Positions 1 to 8,369 of a stretch of 64,000 nucleotides of DNA are shown here, piece after piece. Position 1 is the stretch's first letter, and each line of letters begins with the position of its first letter. The stretch spans positions 37,871 through 101,870 of the forward strand of contig JAABST010000011.1 of assembly GCA_011390275.1 (NCBI GenBank). Direction: 5' to 3'. Under the pieces are notes generated by a model. It searched no databases. It saw only the letters and a list, made by a program, of their open reading frames with translations, and had not been told where the DNA came from. This DNA is from Geitlerinema sp. S16. Its GTDB lineage: Bacteria > Cyanobacteriota > Cyanobacteriia > Cyanobacteriales > Geitlerinemataceae. A program made the translations under genes and the position numbers.

Positions 1-1
1 C

Positions 2-85
2 CAAAACGATGGGAGCCTGTTGGCGGATTTGCCGATCGAGCAAGAGGTGTTTTGGGATACGCCGTTATCCGCTCTGTTGTCCTAA
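2..85 (+). CDS. C-terminal fragment of an unknown protein
   Basis: An open frame enters from the left edge and runs 27 codons to a TAA. The peptide ends in ...EVFWDTPLSALLS. The frame is clean, but too short to recognise a family. The region to the next gene (86-139) holds nothing I can name. It could be a chance frame; the full gene would lie outside the window. Confidence 0.4.
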   Translation, partial: QNDGSLLADLPIEQEVFWDTPLSALLS

Positions 86-139
86 CTCCTCGCCTGCTCC
101 CTATCATCCACTGATTGAGATGTGTTTACCCTGATGAAC

Positions 140-679
140 CTATGACTTTCTGGGCTGAATTTGGCAGGTCGAAAGACTTTCGATCCAATCTAAAAAATTA
201 GGTTCATACCAGGATTGAATCTGATTTAAGCGCTCGCATAAAATTGGGCTTTGACTGAACATATCACCTACATAATTATTCCAAGCAACATCTGATTCTT
301 GGATATTAGATGATTCTAGAAAGTAGCTTGATTGAGCCCATAACAGTGAAAAGAAATCGATGTGATAGTCGGCTAGCGCGATCGCGGCATCATAGTTAGG
401 ATTTTCGGGAGCGATCGATTGACCATTGGGAGCAAAATATTGTCTAAGCTCTGGTCGATTCAAGAAATTACGATTTAGCTCAAGCTGCTGACCTGCGATA
501 TCTGCAAAAGTGCCACTTTTTAAAGCATCAACTTGGGCGTCAGTTTGTCGAATCAAAAATACAATTGATGTTGTCACCAAGACAGCACTGAATACTTCAA
601 AGAATAAAGACAGTTTTTCCTTGCTTTCCATGCCTTTCCAAGCTTGCGAGCAAAGATGAATGAGTGGAAACATGATCAA
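140..679 (-). CDS. Hypothetical protein with one N-terminal membrane segment
   Basis: The protein has up to 179 residues and no family I recognise. A hydrophobic stretch at about residues 24-42 is followed by a soluble part rich in Asp, Glu, Asn and Tyr, suggesting a single-span, probably inner-membrane protein. Two starts are possible: the longest frame begins at 679, while an internal ATG at 631 (protein starting MESKEKL) has a purine-rich stretch just upstream and gives 163 residues. No neighbour on the same strand suggests an operon; rlmD is about 240 bp upstream on the same strand but has a hairpin after it. Confidence 0.6.
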   Translation of the reverse strand: MIMFPLIHLCSQAWKGMESKEKLSLFFEVFSAVLVTTSIVFLIRQTDAQVDALKSGTFADIAGQQLELNRNFLNRPELRQYFAPNGQSIAPENPNYDAAIALADYHIDFFSLLWAQSSYFLESSNIQESDVAWNNYVGDMFSQSPILCERLNQIQSWYEPNFLDWIESLSTCQIQPRKS

Positions 680-853
680 AATTAATATAATTTAAGCTAT
701 TTTTGATTAATTGAAATTCAATCGATATCGTCAGTTCAATAAAAAACGAAACATCCTGACTCCGTTCTGTCTTCCCAAAAACCGCATTTCGACAAGCTCA
801 ACGCTCTCAGGTTGTTCTGGAAATGATTGAATTGACGATAAAGGAGTAAACGA

Positions 854-909
854 GGCTTGGAATTAAATTTATTAAGTTAAATTTAGCCCATTGAGCTTAA
901 TTCCAAGCC
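854..909 (-). terminator. Inverted repeat downstream of rlmD, possible terminator
   Basis: Thirteen bases at 854-866 (ggcttggaattaa) pair perfectly with 897-909, with an AT-rich 30-nt loop. It starts 10 bp after the rlmD stop codon. There is only a weak T-rich tail on the minus strand, so factor-independent termination is uncertain; it may instead protect the 3' end of the mRNA. Confidence 0.45.
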
Positions 910-918
910 GATCGCCCG

Positions 919-2439
919 TTATTCGACTTTTGTAATCGTACGCACGGCGGCCATTTCGGGGTCAAGTGTCAAAAAGGCGATCGATTCCACGTGGGATGTA
1001 TGGGGAAATAAATCCACCGGCTGGACGCGATCGAGCGTATATAACCCGCCCTCACACAGCATTTTCAAATCCCGCGCTAACGTCGCCGGTTTACAGCTCG
1101 CATAGCCGATACGCTTCGGCTTCAGACGACGCAGCGCATCGATCACGATCGGATCGCAACCCTGACGCGGCGGATCGAGAATCACCGCATCAACTTCGCC
1201 GAAGAGACGATCGCTCGCCACTTGGAATAAACGATCCTCCACGCGACCGGAGTAGAACGACGCATTTTCGATCCCGTTCGCCACCGCATTGGCTTCCGCG
1301 CGATCGACCGATCGCTCGTGTACCTCAATCCCGATCGCCTGCTTCACCGCCTTGGCCAACGGCAGCGTAAACGTCCCAATCCCGCAATAGGCATCGAGCA
1401 GCGATTCTTCCGGTTGAAGCTTTAACCCCTCAATCAGCGTCTCGATCATGATTTCCGCCGCTTCGGTATTCACCTGGAAAAACGTATCGGAACCCAGCTC
1501 CAGATTTAAGCCAGCAAATTTCTCATTCAGCACGCCGGAACCGGCGACGGTATAAGTCTCCGCGCCAAAAATCGCGTTCGTCTTCTGCGGGTTGATGTTA
1601 ATCGTCACGCCGACTAAATTTGGAAAACCCTTGAGCCAGTGTTGCGCCTGCGCTTCGAGGTCGGGCAGCTTGCCGCCCCGCGTCACCAGCGTCAGCAGCA
1701 TTTCGCCCGTGTGGTAACCAATCCGCAGGCCAATATGACGAATTTCGCCCGTGTGCTGCTTTTCGTCGTAAATCGGCCAGTCGCAATCTTCGATGTCGCG
1801 CTTCACCTGTTGCAGGATTTCATCGAAGGCTTCGGGCTGAACCGGGCATTGGTTCAGGTTGACGATTTTGTGGCTTCCCTGTTGGTAATACCCGGCACGG
1901 ACGCGGCCATCTTGACCACGATCGACCGGATAGGTCACCTTGTTGCGATAGTGCAGATCTTGACCCGTGGTTTTCACCGCATCCACTGGCGGCGTTTCAA
2001 ACCCGCCGATGCGCTGGAGCGCCTGCACGACTTGCTGATATTTCGCGCCCAGTTGACCGCCTTGATCTCCGGCGGCCTCATTCTCTCCGGTCGCATACAC
2101 GACGTGTTGCCACTGGCAGCCGCCACACTTATCCGCCAAAATGCAGGGCGGACGCTGCCGATCGGGCGACGGCTTTACAATATTTAATAGCTTCGCGTGG
2201 GCGAACGATCGCTTCACGCGCACCAGTCGAACTTCAGCGCGATCGCCGATCGCCGTCTGCGGCACAAAAACCACGCGATCGTTCCAACGCCCGACCCCGT
2301 CGCCTCGATCGCTTAGATCCACAATCTCAATTTCGAGGGTTTCGCCCTGCTGCCAGGTTCCTCGCTCGGACAGACTCGGGCTTCCATCCCGGCTGAAATT
2401 ATCATTATTCTTACGATCGTCGGCCTGCGTATCTGCCAT
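919..2439 (-). CDS. rlmD: 23S rRNA (uracil-5-)-methyltransferase RlmD
   Basis: TrmA/RumA-family enzyme that uses SAM to methylate C5 of a uracil in 23S rRNA (U1939 in E. coli). An N-terminal TRAM-like RNA-binding domain covers about residues 28-90. Cysteines 99, 105, 108 and 198 fit the [4Fe-4S] site of the family. The SAM site includes DAYCGIGTF (about 349-357); LDPPRQGC is at 421-428, and YASCKPATLARD at 446-457 holds the catalytic Cys449. At 506 residues it is slightly long because of an insert around 113-130 rich in Gly, Glu and Gln. Known enzymes of this family act on RNA in the cytoplasm; RlmD rather than RlmCD is inferred from overall likeness. Confidence 0.9.
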   Translation of the reverse strand: MADTQADDRKNNDNFSRDGSPSLSERGTWQQGETLEIEIVDLSDRGDGVGRWNDRVVFVPQTAIGDRAEVRLVRVKRSFAHAKLLNIVKPSPDRQRPPCILADKCGGCQWQHVVYATGENEAAGDQGGQLGAKYQQVVQALQRIGGFETPPVDAVKTTGQDLHYRNKVTYPVDRGQDGRVRAGYYQQGSHKIVNLNQCPVQPEAFDEILQQVKRDIEDCDWPIYDEKQHTGEIRHIGLRIGYHTGEMLLTLVTRGGKLPDLEAQAQHWLKGFPNLVGVTININPQKTNAIFGAETYTVAGSGVLNEKFAGLNLELGSDTFFQVNTEAAEIMIETLIEGLKLQPEESLLDAYCGIGTFTLPLAKAVKQAIGIEVHERSVDRAEANAVANGIENASFYSGRVEDRLFQVASDRLFGEVDAVILDPPRQGCDPIVIDALRRLKPKRIGYASCKPATLARDLKMLCEGGLYTLDRVQPVDLFPHTSHVESIAFLTLDPEMAAVRTITKVE

Positions 2440-2506
2440 CTATTCCGCCAAACTCATAAAGTCGATAGACTATAACCTTAGTATTCTCGAACAAATTTTT
2501 TAAATC

Positions 2507-2998
2507 ATGAGTGTTGTTAGTCAAGTCATTCTAAAAGCTGACGACGACCTGCGCTATCCGAGTGCTGGCGAGCTGAAAGGCATTCAGGCGTTTTTCAAGA
2601 CGGGCGAGCAACGTTTTCGCATCGTCGAAACCCTTACGGAAAACGAAAAGAAGATCGTAGCGAAGGCCAGTCAAGAGTTGTGGAAACGTCGTCCCGAGTA
2701 CATCGCGGCGGGCGGCAATGCGGCAGGTACACGCGAGCGTAATCAGTGTCTGCGCGATTACACCTGGTATCTGCGTTTGGTGACATATGGTGTCCTGTCG
2801 GGTGACAAAGAGCCGATCGAATCGATCGGCATCATCGGCGCTCGCGAAATGTATAACGCGCTCAATGTGCCGATGGTTGGCATGGCTGAAGCCATCACTT
2901 GCCTAAAAGATGCGTCCCTTGGCCTCCTCAGCGCCGAGGATGCTCAGGAAACCGCGCCCTACTTTGACTACATCATCCAAGAAATGGCGTCTGCCTAG
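2507..2998 (+). CDS. apcD: Allophycocyanin alpha-B subunit (ApcD), phycobilisome terminal emitter
   Basis: Phycobiliprotein of 163 residues, the usual length for allophycocyanin subunits. The N-terminus [19 protein letters not shown] and the C-terminus [10 protein letters not shown] are typical of ApcD rather than ApcA. Cys81 in [17 protein letters not shown] is the phycocyanobilin attachment site. In the phycobilisome core ApcD passes excitation energy to chlorophyll, mainly photosystem I, and takes part in state transitions. It stands alone, away from the other apc genes, as is common for apcD. It is divergent from rlmD with a 67-bp AT-rich spacer and has a strong terminator right after it. 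Confidence 0.92.
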   Translation: MSVVSQVILKADDDLRYPSAGELKGIQAFFKTGEQRFRIVETLTENEKKIVAKASQELWKRRPEYIAAGGNAAGTRERNQCLRDYTWYLRLVTYGVLSGDKEPIESIGIIGAREMYNALNVPMVGMAEAITCLKDASLGLLSAEDAQETAPYFDYIIQEMASA

Positions 2999-3048
2999 TT
3001 CTTGTTCTGATTGATCTGAGATCGTTTGGCCGTAATCGTTCGATCGTT

Positions 3049-3090
3049 ATCCCCACCGCTGTTCTTGCGGTGGGGATTTGTTTGGTTCTT
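3049..3090 (+). terminator. Factor-independent terminator of apcD
   Basis: An 11-bp perfect stem (atccccaccgc, 3049-3059, with 3067-3077), a 7-nt loop and a T-rich tail (ttgtttggttctt) lie 50 bp after the apcD stop. Confidence 0.85.
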
Positions 3091-3245
3091 GATCGCTAGA
3101 CCGCCGATATCCCGGCGATCAGCAATTAACAGATCTCTTGCATGAAGAGAAGAATTGAACAGCGAGAGTGTGAAGGCGGAGCCTGTCGTTCGCGCAGCGT
3201 CGGCTTGCCGTGTTGGGAGATTAGGAATATTTGGCGATCAAAAAC

Positions 3246-3265
3246 AACTAAATAGTGATATAGTT
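3246..3265. promoter_or_regulatory. Candidate operator upstream of the rhodanese gene
   Basis: An imperfect palindrome, aacta-N10-tagtt, AT-rich, lies 50 bp upstream of the rhodanese start. ArsR-family repressors bind such dyads at or near the promoter, and an ArsR gene lies just downstream. The link is inference; I did not see a second copy in front of the arsR gene. Confidence 0.3.
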
Positions 3266-3315
3266 ATTTTGTTAGCCCAACCTTAAATGTCTTCACACTG
3301 TTTGAGACACCACCT

Positions 3316-3861
3316 ATGCAAGCCTCCCACTCTGTTGGTACGCCCCAAACGATCACAGCGATTGACGCGATCGCGTTGCGTCAGATTCTCGAATCTGAAA
3401 CGGTCTCGCTGGTTGATGTGCGGGAAGCGGGAGAACATGCCCGTGAACGGATTGTTGGCTCCACATTGCACCCGTTGTCGAGTTTTGATGCTGAAACAGT
3501 CCGCGCCTTACCTGAGCCGATCGTCTTATACTGTGCCAGTGGTAATCGATCCAACCAAGCGGCTCAAAAGCTAGGTGCGATCGGCGATCGGCGTATCTAT
3601 CAGCTCCAGCACGGTATTGCGGGCTGGAAACAAGCTGGTTACAAGACTGAGATTGATACCCGTGCGCCGCTGCCGATGATGCGCCAAGTCCAAATCGTGG
3701 CGGGTTCGCTCGTGTTGGCAGGAACCTTGCTCGCTGCCTTCGTCTCTCCCTGGTTTTTAATCTTGACCGGGTTTGTCGGCTCGGGTCTGATCTTTGCTGG
3801 AGCGACGGGCTTTTGCGGCATGGCGAAACTCCTGGCCATGCTTCCGTATAATCAAGTCTAA
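3316..3861 (+). CDS. Rhodanese-domain membrane protein, YgaP-like
   Basis: A rhodanese (sulfurtransferase) domain spans about residues 12-110 with the active-site loop LYCASGNRS; Cys73 would carry the persulfide. It is followed by a hydrophobic C-terminal part (about 122-165) with two membrane helices and a GFCGMAKLL motif, the arrangement of E. coli YgaP (rhodanese plus DUF2892-type tail). It probably moves sulfane sulfur at the inner face of the membrane. An ArsR-type regulator with suitably placed cysteines follows 370 bp downstream, as in the E. coli ygaVP pair. Confidence 0.82.
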   Translation: MQASHSVGTPQTITAIDAIALRQILESETVSLVDVREAGEHARERIVGSTLHPLSSFDAETVRALPEPIVLYCASGNRSNQAAQKLGAIGDRRIYQLQHGIAGWKQAGYKTEIDTRAPLPMMRQVQIVAGSLVLAGTLLAAFVSPWFLILTGFVGSGLIFAGATGFCGMAKLLAMLPYNQV

Positions 3862-4230
3862 AGACAATCCAAAATCAGACTGTGCTTTTTTTTCGGACGA
3901 ATAATCCCCCAAAGCGGGAGATTTGCCTGATTCAATGCTGAAAAGACGCAAAATCGATGCGTGCGTCGTGAATTTTAGATGCTTTCGCTGCAACACGTCG
4001 TTTGCGTTCCGATTGTCTTCATCGATCGACCTCCGTTTTGCGGCTTACGTCTTGCGGCTTATCGTGTTGTTCGGTTCAGTTAGGACATTCACTAGGATCA
4101 CTGAGCTGGTCTTTGGCGTAGCCTTTGCGACGTAATATAGTGCGGTTTCCAGCTCAAAGCGTCCTAACGTAACAGCGAGCGATCATACGTTCTGCACCCC
4201 AAACTTTATCCTTTCTTCGACAACATCACC
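3862..4230. other. Intergenic region between rhodanese and arsR genes
   Basis: This 369-bp stretch has no convincing coding frame. It contains the 90-bp hairpin repeat at 4079-4168 and a short inverted pair near its start (tcccccaaagcgggaga). No sigma-70 promoter could be assigned with confidence. Confidence 0.6.
4079..4168. repeat. Hairpin-forming dispersed repeat, copy 1
   Basis: Outer arms gttaggac (4079-4086) and gtcctaac (4161-4168) and inner arms tgagctgg (4102-4109) and ccagctca (4149-4156) enclose a core ggcgtagcctttgcga (4115-4130) plus atagtgcggt. The same core and layout return at about 11499-11552, where the inner arms differ in sequence but still pair. Confidence 0.7.
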
Positions 4231-4578
4231 ATGACCGCTGTTTCAAATGAAGCCCTCATACAAGTTTCCGACTATTTCAAGGTCTTGTCGGAAGTCAGCC
4301 GTCTACGAGTGCTGTGTGTGTTGAAAGAGGGAAAAAAGAATGTCAGTGAAATTATTGCGGCGACGGGACTCGGTCAAGCGAATGTCTCGAAGCATCTAAA
4401 AATGTTGACCCAAGCCGGATTTGTGACCCGCGATCCGCAGGGTGTGAGTGTCTATTATTCGATCGACGATCCGATCGTGTTTCAGCTCTGCGAACTCGTT
4501 TGCACCGAATTATCGAATCGATTTGAGCAGCAGGCGCAACAATCCGAGCGACTCCGCGATCTGCGTCAAACCATCTAG
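4231..4578 (+). CDS. ArsR-family transcriptional regulator, possible persulfide sensor
   Basis: A small winged-helix protein of 115 residues. The DNA-reading helix is in the segment TGLGQANVSKHLKMLTQAG (about 45-63), followed by the wing GVSVYYSIDD. It lacks the ELCVCDL metal site of ArsR/SmtB arsenic or zinc sensors. Instead it has Cys29 in helix 2 (RVLCVLKEG) and Cys87/Cys91 near the C-terminus (FQLCELVC), a layout like BigR/SqrR/YgaV, which sense reactive sulfur species through a disulfide or polysulfide bridge. The neighbouring YgaP-like rhodanese supports a sulfur role. Family assignment is firm; the signal is inferred. Confidence 0.82.
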   Translation: MTAVSNEALIQVSDYFKVLSEVSRLRVLCVLKEGKKNVSEIIAATGLGQANVSKHLKMLTQAGFVTRDPQGVSVYYSIDDPIVFQLCELVCTELSNRFEQQAQQSERLRDLRQTI

Positions 4579-4629
4579 ATCGATGGTTCGTCGTGCAATC
4601 GCCAATTGTTAATTCAATCAAACAAACAA

Positions 4630-5700
4630 TCAAAACCCATCGCAATCATCGCCCAGCAAGAGACTACCGCAGCCACCGGAAGGGCCATCGCGGAGCAAAC
4701 TGCCGAGATCGAAGGTGAACAGGGTGTAAATATCTTCGATCGTGTCGGCGTCATCGCGTGCGGCCAAACCGGTGGCGATCGTCTCCGGATCGACGGGAGG
4801 CGCGGCAAATTTGAGGATTAAGCCCTGGGTCATGGCGCGATTCATAAAATGTACGGTCTGAATGCCGCAGCTATTGCGTTCGCTCAGTTGGGGATCGAGG
4901 CAATAGGTCTGTTCGATCGCCCGTCCGCGCCCGTGTACACCAATTAGCTCACCGGACGCATTAAAAACCGGGCCGCCGCTCATGCCGCGCCGGGTTTCGT
5001 TGCTATATAGCAAGCTGTAGCCCCCGTCATCGGCGGGGGGAAACATGGCCGTGAGTTCGCCTTCTTCCGTCACGCGCACGCGCCGCGCATCGAAGTCGTC
5101 CGGGGTTGGCCAGCCAGAGACGAAGATCGGCTCGCCCGGTGTCATGGTGGCAGAATCACCCATCACGGCGATCGGGTAGTTGTGATCGCTCTCGAATTCC
5201 ACCACGGCGAGATCCAGCCCGCTGATCGTTTCGCCGAATTCATCCGCCTCGCGTCCGAGGGGATAGATATTACGATCAGTATTAACGTCGTCAACGAGAT
5301 GGACTTCGCCGTCACTGGTACGCACGCCATAAACCGTGTCACGGGTGCGCACCACGTGCAGTGCGGTCAAAACGTAGTACCGATTGCCATTGCGAGCGAC
5401 GATCGTCCCGGAACCGGGATTCCATTCGCGCTGGGCTTCGATATCGCCCTTTTGCAAACCTTGACCAATGACCACCGTTGTTTGTGATGCAACAGCGTCT
5501 ACCTGTTCCTCGGTGAGGACAATATCGGCGGCGACCAGGGGGATCGCGACGGTGGTAATCATTGCGGCCACGATCGCGCGGGGTAGGGCGATCGCCACGC
5601 GGCCAATCACGGCTCGCGTCAGATGAATCGGCCTGGGAAGCGAGGTGCGCCGACTAAACCGACTCGATCGCAACACCAGCGGTAGGAACGCGCCCAACAT
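4630..5700 (-). CDS. Trypsin-like serine protease, exported
   Basis: Chymotrypsin-fold protease. The triad is readable: His115 in LTALHVV, Asp163 in GLDLAVVEF and Ser241 in RRGMSGGPVFN. A long basic N-terminus followed by a hydrophobic segment (about 34-58) ending in AA suggests export to the periplasm or beyond. The domain lies at about 60-275; the Gly- and Asp-rich tail with paired Cys (GGCGSLL and DDCDGF) is unassigned and there is no PDZ domain, unlike DegP/HtrA. Its ATG overlaps the stop of the upstream COP23 gene (TAATG), so the two are probably translated together. Confidence 0.82.
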   Translation of the reverse strand: MLGAFLPLVLRSSRFSRRTSLPRPIHLTRAVIGRVAIALPRAIVAAMITTVAIPLVAADIVLTEEQVDAVASQTTVVIGQGLQKGDIEAQREWNPGSGTIVARNGNRYYVLTALHVVRTRDTVYGVRTSDGEVHLVDDVNTDRNIYPLGREADEFGETISGLDLAVVEFESDHNYPIAVMGDSATMTPGEPIFVSGWPTPDDFDARRVRVTEEGELTAMFPPADDGGYSLLYSNETRRGMSGGPVFNASGELIGVHGRGRAIEQTYCLDPQLSERNSCGIQTVHFMNRAMTQGLILKFAAPPVDPETIATGLAARDDADTIEDIYTLFTFDLGSLLRDGPSGGCGSLLLGDDCDGF

Positions 5701-6218
5701 TAGAAACTCGCGTTGACAAGGTCTTCAAGATTGACGTAAGGAACGCCACCGGATTCCTGAATGCTGGTTCCCGATCCACGGGCTGAGAGGTTGTACAGCA
5801 CCCGTTCAGGGCTACGGCTGTTATCGCCGCTGAGGGTGAACAGCACGTTATCGCTATTGCAGCCCGATCGGGTACTCGCCACGGAGCACACCACCGATTG
5901 ACCATTCACCCGACCCACTGTTAGGTATAGCCCCGCGAGGGTGTCGCCGTTGTCGTCTAGCAAGGTATTGAGGCGTCCTGTGACCGCTTGGCAGCGGCGC
6001 TCGGGAGTATAGCCCGAGCTGCTGAAGGCGTCGCTCGTCCAAACCACCAGTGGATCGGAAACCGCGCCATTACGCGCGAGGGCAACGGTGAAGTTGACGT
6101 TGTCACTGCTACGGCATTCAAAGGCAGTGGCGGGTTGAGCGCTAGCGGGGGTGGCGGTGAAGCTAGCTAGACTGGTGGCAACAAAGCCAGCCAGCATCAG
6201 TTTAAGGTTCGTTCTCAT
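5700..6218 (-). CDS. COP23-domain secreted protein
   Basis: I chose the ATG at 6218 because it opens directly on a signal peptide (MRTNLKLMLAGFVATSLA... ending ASA-Q); the frame remains open further upstream to 6395 but that extension is not membrane-like. The mature part has the features of the COP23 family (circadian oscillating polypeptide, known from Cyanothece): an FECR start, VVWTSDAF, PERRCQAVTGRLN and a set of conserved Cys. Its biochemical role is unknown. It overlaps the following protease gene by one base, an arrangement implying a shared function outside the cytoplasm. Confidence 0.8.
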   Translation of the reverse strand: MRTNLKLMLAGFVATSLASFTATPASAQPATAFECRSSDNVNFTVALARNGAVSDPLVVWTSDAFSSSGYTPERRCQAVTGRLNTLLDDNGDTLAGLYLTVGRVNGQSVVCSVASTRSGCNSDNVLFTLSGDNSRSPERVLYNLSARGSGTSIQESGGVPYVNLEDLVNASF

Positions 6219-6528
6219 GGATGAAAAAGTCTCTGCGAGCGTTGGTTGGACGTAATCTTTGGGTTTGATCCGCTGTGTTCTGTTTGACGCAGTTTTGGGA
6301 GAAAAAGATCCCCATTCTGTTGGCGGATCGTCACATAACAGCTCGGCATCCGCGCCGTCGATGGCATAGACGTATTTATACGGATCGAGTTTCACCTTTT
6401 AGCAGATTCGTTCGCCTGAATTCCGATCGTGGCAGGCATTTTTACGGGTTTCACGGATCTAACAACGATAGCTATGCGTTAGTCCTGTTTGATGCTTTTG
6501 AGGGTTGCGCTGCCTCGATCGCGCTGAA
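6219..6528. other. Intergenic region between aroE and the COP23 gene
   Basis: About 310 bp upstream of the COP23-protease unit and downstream of aroE (all minus strand). It presumably carries the COP23 promoter. The open extension of the COP23 frame covers its first 177 bp. I see no strong hairpin or repeat. Confidence 0.5.
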
Positions 6529-7413
6529 TCAAGCCAAGCCCAAACGTTCCCGGAGTGCTTGACGCATCGTTTCGATGGGGGGAGCTTGCCCGACCCAGAT
6601 TTCAAACGCGGCGGCTCCTTGACGCACCAGCATCTCCAAGCCGTCGATCGCGATCGCGCCTTGACGCTGCGCTTGGTGGAGGAAGAAGGTCGGGCTGGGG
6701 GTGTAGATCAGGTCGTAGGCGATCGCGTCGCTGGAAATCCGAACCGCGACCGCGTCGGATAACGGGGATTGACTGATCTGGGGATGCATCCCGATCGGGG
6801 TGGCGTTGACGATGATTCCGGCTTCTGGGAGGAGTGTGCCGAGTTCGCTGAAGCTGTGGCCTTTGAGGTTGACGGCGATCGGCGAGTTGTCCCAACTGCG
6901 AACGAACGCTTCGACTTTTTCAGGGGTACGCCCCACCACATGCACCAGCGGGCATCCAAGCTGGCTGGCTCCGGCGACCACTGCGCGAGCCGCGCCACCG
7001 TGACCCAGTAACACCAGGGGCCGATCGAAGCAGCGCTGAATCGCTGGGTTGCTGGCCGCGCGATCACGCAGGGGCGCGAGGAAGCCCGTCACGTCGGTGT
7101 TTGTGCCTTCCCAGCCGCGATCGCTGCGCCAGATGGTATTCACTGCGCCGATCGCCTGGGCTTCGGGGGTGATCACGTCGAGATAGGACATGACGGCCTG
7201 TTTGTGGGGAATGGTGGCGTTCAGCCCGACGACGCCGATCGCGGCAAACCCGGCCATCGCAGCGCCGAGATTGTCGGGCTTAACCGGGAATGGCACGTAA
7301 ACGTAGTCGAGACCCAGCTCGGCGATCGCGCGGTTGTGCATATCGGGCGACATCGAATGTTCGACGGGATCGCCGATGATGCCGAGCAGTTTGGTGTTTC
7401 CAGAGATGGCCAT
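6529..7413 (-). CDS. aroE: Shikimate dehydrogenase
   Basis: NADPH-dependent reduction of 3-dehydroshikimate to shikimate in the pathway to aromatic amino acids, quinones and tocopherols. The shikimate site shows Ser20 and Ser22 (VEHSMSP), Lys71 in NATIPHK and Asp107 in GTNTDVTGF. The nucleotide loop GHGGAARAV begins at about residue 137. The 294-residue length is normal for AroE. It stands as a single gene, 98 bp downstream of the EI24-type membrane protein gene on the same strand. Confidence 0.93.
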   Translation of the reverse strand: MAISGNTKLLGIIGDPVEHSMSPDMHNRAIAELGLDYVYVPFPVKPDNLGAAMAGFAAIGVVGLNATIPHKQAVMSYLDVITPEAQAIGAVNTIWRSDRGWEGTNTDVTGFLAPLRDRAASNPAIQRCFDRPLVLLGHGGAARAVVAGASQLGCPLVHVVGRTPEKVEAFVRSWDNSPIAVNLKGHSFSELGTLLPEAGIIVNATPIGMHPQISQSPLSDAVAVRISSDAIAYDLIYTPSPTFFLHQAQRQGAIAIDGLEMLVRQGAAAFEIWVGQAPPIETMRQALRERLGLA

Positions 7414-7471
7414 ACAGTCCCGGGGTGATTTCGGTTGAGGTGGATTTGGATTAGAGAGATCAGAAAACGGT

Positions 7472-7485
7472 CAGGACTTACGCAA
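7472..7485 (+). repeat. Solo 14-mer caggacttacgcaa
   Basis: The same 14 bases occur as the exact reverse complement at 18729-18742. This word is frequent in cyanobacterial intergenic DNA from memory, possibly as the end of a mobile element; here no partner arm is close by. Confidence 0.35.
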
Positions 7486-7511
7486 AAAATCTGTGCGGGC
7501 ATGAACGCCGA

Positions 7512-8369
7512 TCATGATTCGGCCTTGTCCACTGGGTTGCGTTCGGAAAAAATGCGATCGCAGAAAAATAACGTCCCGGCGGTGACACATACCGGCACGG
7601 ACACGAGGTTAACGATCGGAATACTCACGGCAAATAAACATACCAGACCAAACCCAGCCGTCGCGGGCAGATGCAGCATCACTGTCCCAAGCTTGTCGCG
7701 AAATCGTAGCCGTCGCCGTTCGAGCGGTGCATCAAGAAAATCGAGGCAGGTGATCAGGGTCGAGGTGATCAGGCCGCCGGTTCCTGCGACGATCGCTCCC
7801 GCCACCGGTACATTGCCAATGATGAAAAACATTATGAGTAAACTCAGCGCCAAGAAAATCTTTTTGACCTCAAACAGCAGCGCCCGCGAGAGGTCGCGCA
7901 CGATCGCCAGCGGCCCTTCTGGCTGCGGTAGATTTTCCTTGCCAAGCTGACTAATTTCGATGCGTTCGGCCAGTTGTCCGTACCAGGGCGCACCGAGCAG
8001 CGTCCCAAACTGCGCGATCGCGAAACCCGTCACGATCAACAGCAGCACAATCAACGTAAAGTCCAAAAAGCCGCCAATAAAGACCGATGCGGCATCGAGC
8101 CAGTGCAGCCATTCGGGCAGTTTGGCGATCGCCGCTTCAGCTCGGGAAGCGATGTTGAGCTGGAGGGCATCAAGGCGATCAAGGCCGGGAAACAACAGTC
8201 CGGCATATATTCCCAGGCTCACGAGAATATTCACGATGATCGGCGCAGCCAAATAGCCCCAGAGCTTTGGGGTGCGCAGGATCATCCAGGCTGCACGCAG
8301 CGGATAGAGTGCGCCGAGCAGCGGGTCGATCGGTAATGAGACGAGGCGAGTAAACCAGTGGCGAGCCAT
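7512..8369 (-). CDS. EI24/CysZ-like integral membrane protein
   Basis: A hydrophobic protein of the EI24 domain family (includes CysZ sulfate permeases and DUF540 proteins). Hydrophobic segments lie near the N-terminal third (LWGYLAAPIIVNILVSLGIY), the middle (FIGGFLDFTLIVLLLIVTGF), and the C-terminal half (LALSLLIMFFIIGNVPVAGA and FGLVCLFAVSIPIVNLVSV). I start it at the ATG at 8369 (MARHWFTRL), which matches the usual start of the family; the longer frame from a GTG at 8435 adds a Cys- and His-containing leader that looks untranslated. Substrate unknown; sulfate is only one possibility. Confidence 0.78.
   Translation of the reverse strand: MARHWFTRLVSLPIDPLLGALYPLRAAWMILRTPKLWGYLAAPIIVNILVSLGIYAGLLFPGLDRLDALQLNIASRAEAAIAKLPEWLHWLDAASVFIGGFLDFTLIVLLLIVTGFAIAQFGTLLGAPWYGQLAERIEISQLGKENLPQPEGPLAIVRDLSRALLFEVKKIFLALSLLIMFFIIGNVPVAGAIVAGTGGLITSTLITCLDFLDAPLERRRLRFRDKLGTVMLHLPATAGFGLVCLFAVSIPIVNLVSVPVCVTAGTLFFCDRIFSERNPVDKAES

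Noticed and set aside
966..2187. Several long plus-strand frames opposite rlmD
   Set aside because: They are antisense shadows of a well-supported gene in G+C-rich DNA and have no family features.
3923..4135. A 70-codon plus-strand frame between the rhodanese and arsR genes
   Set aside because: No ribosome site, Cys/Phe/Arg-rich chance composition, and it runs into the hairpin repeat.
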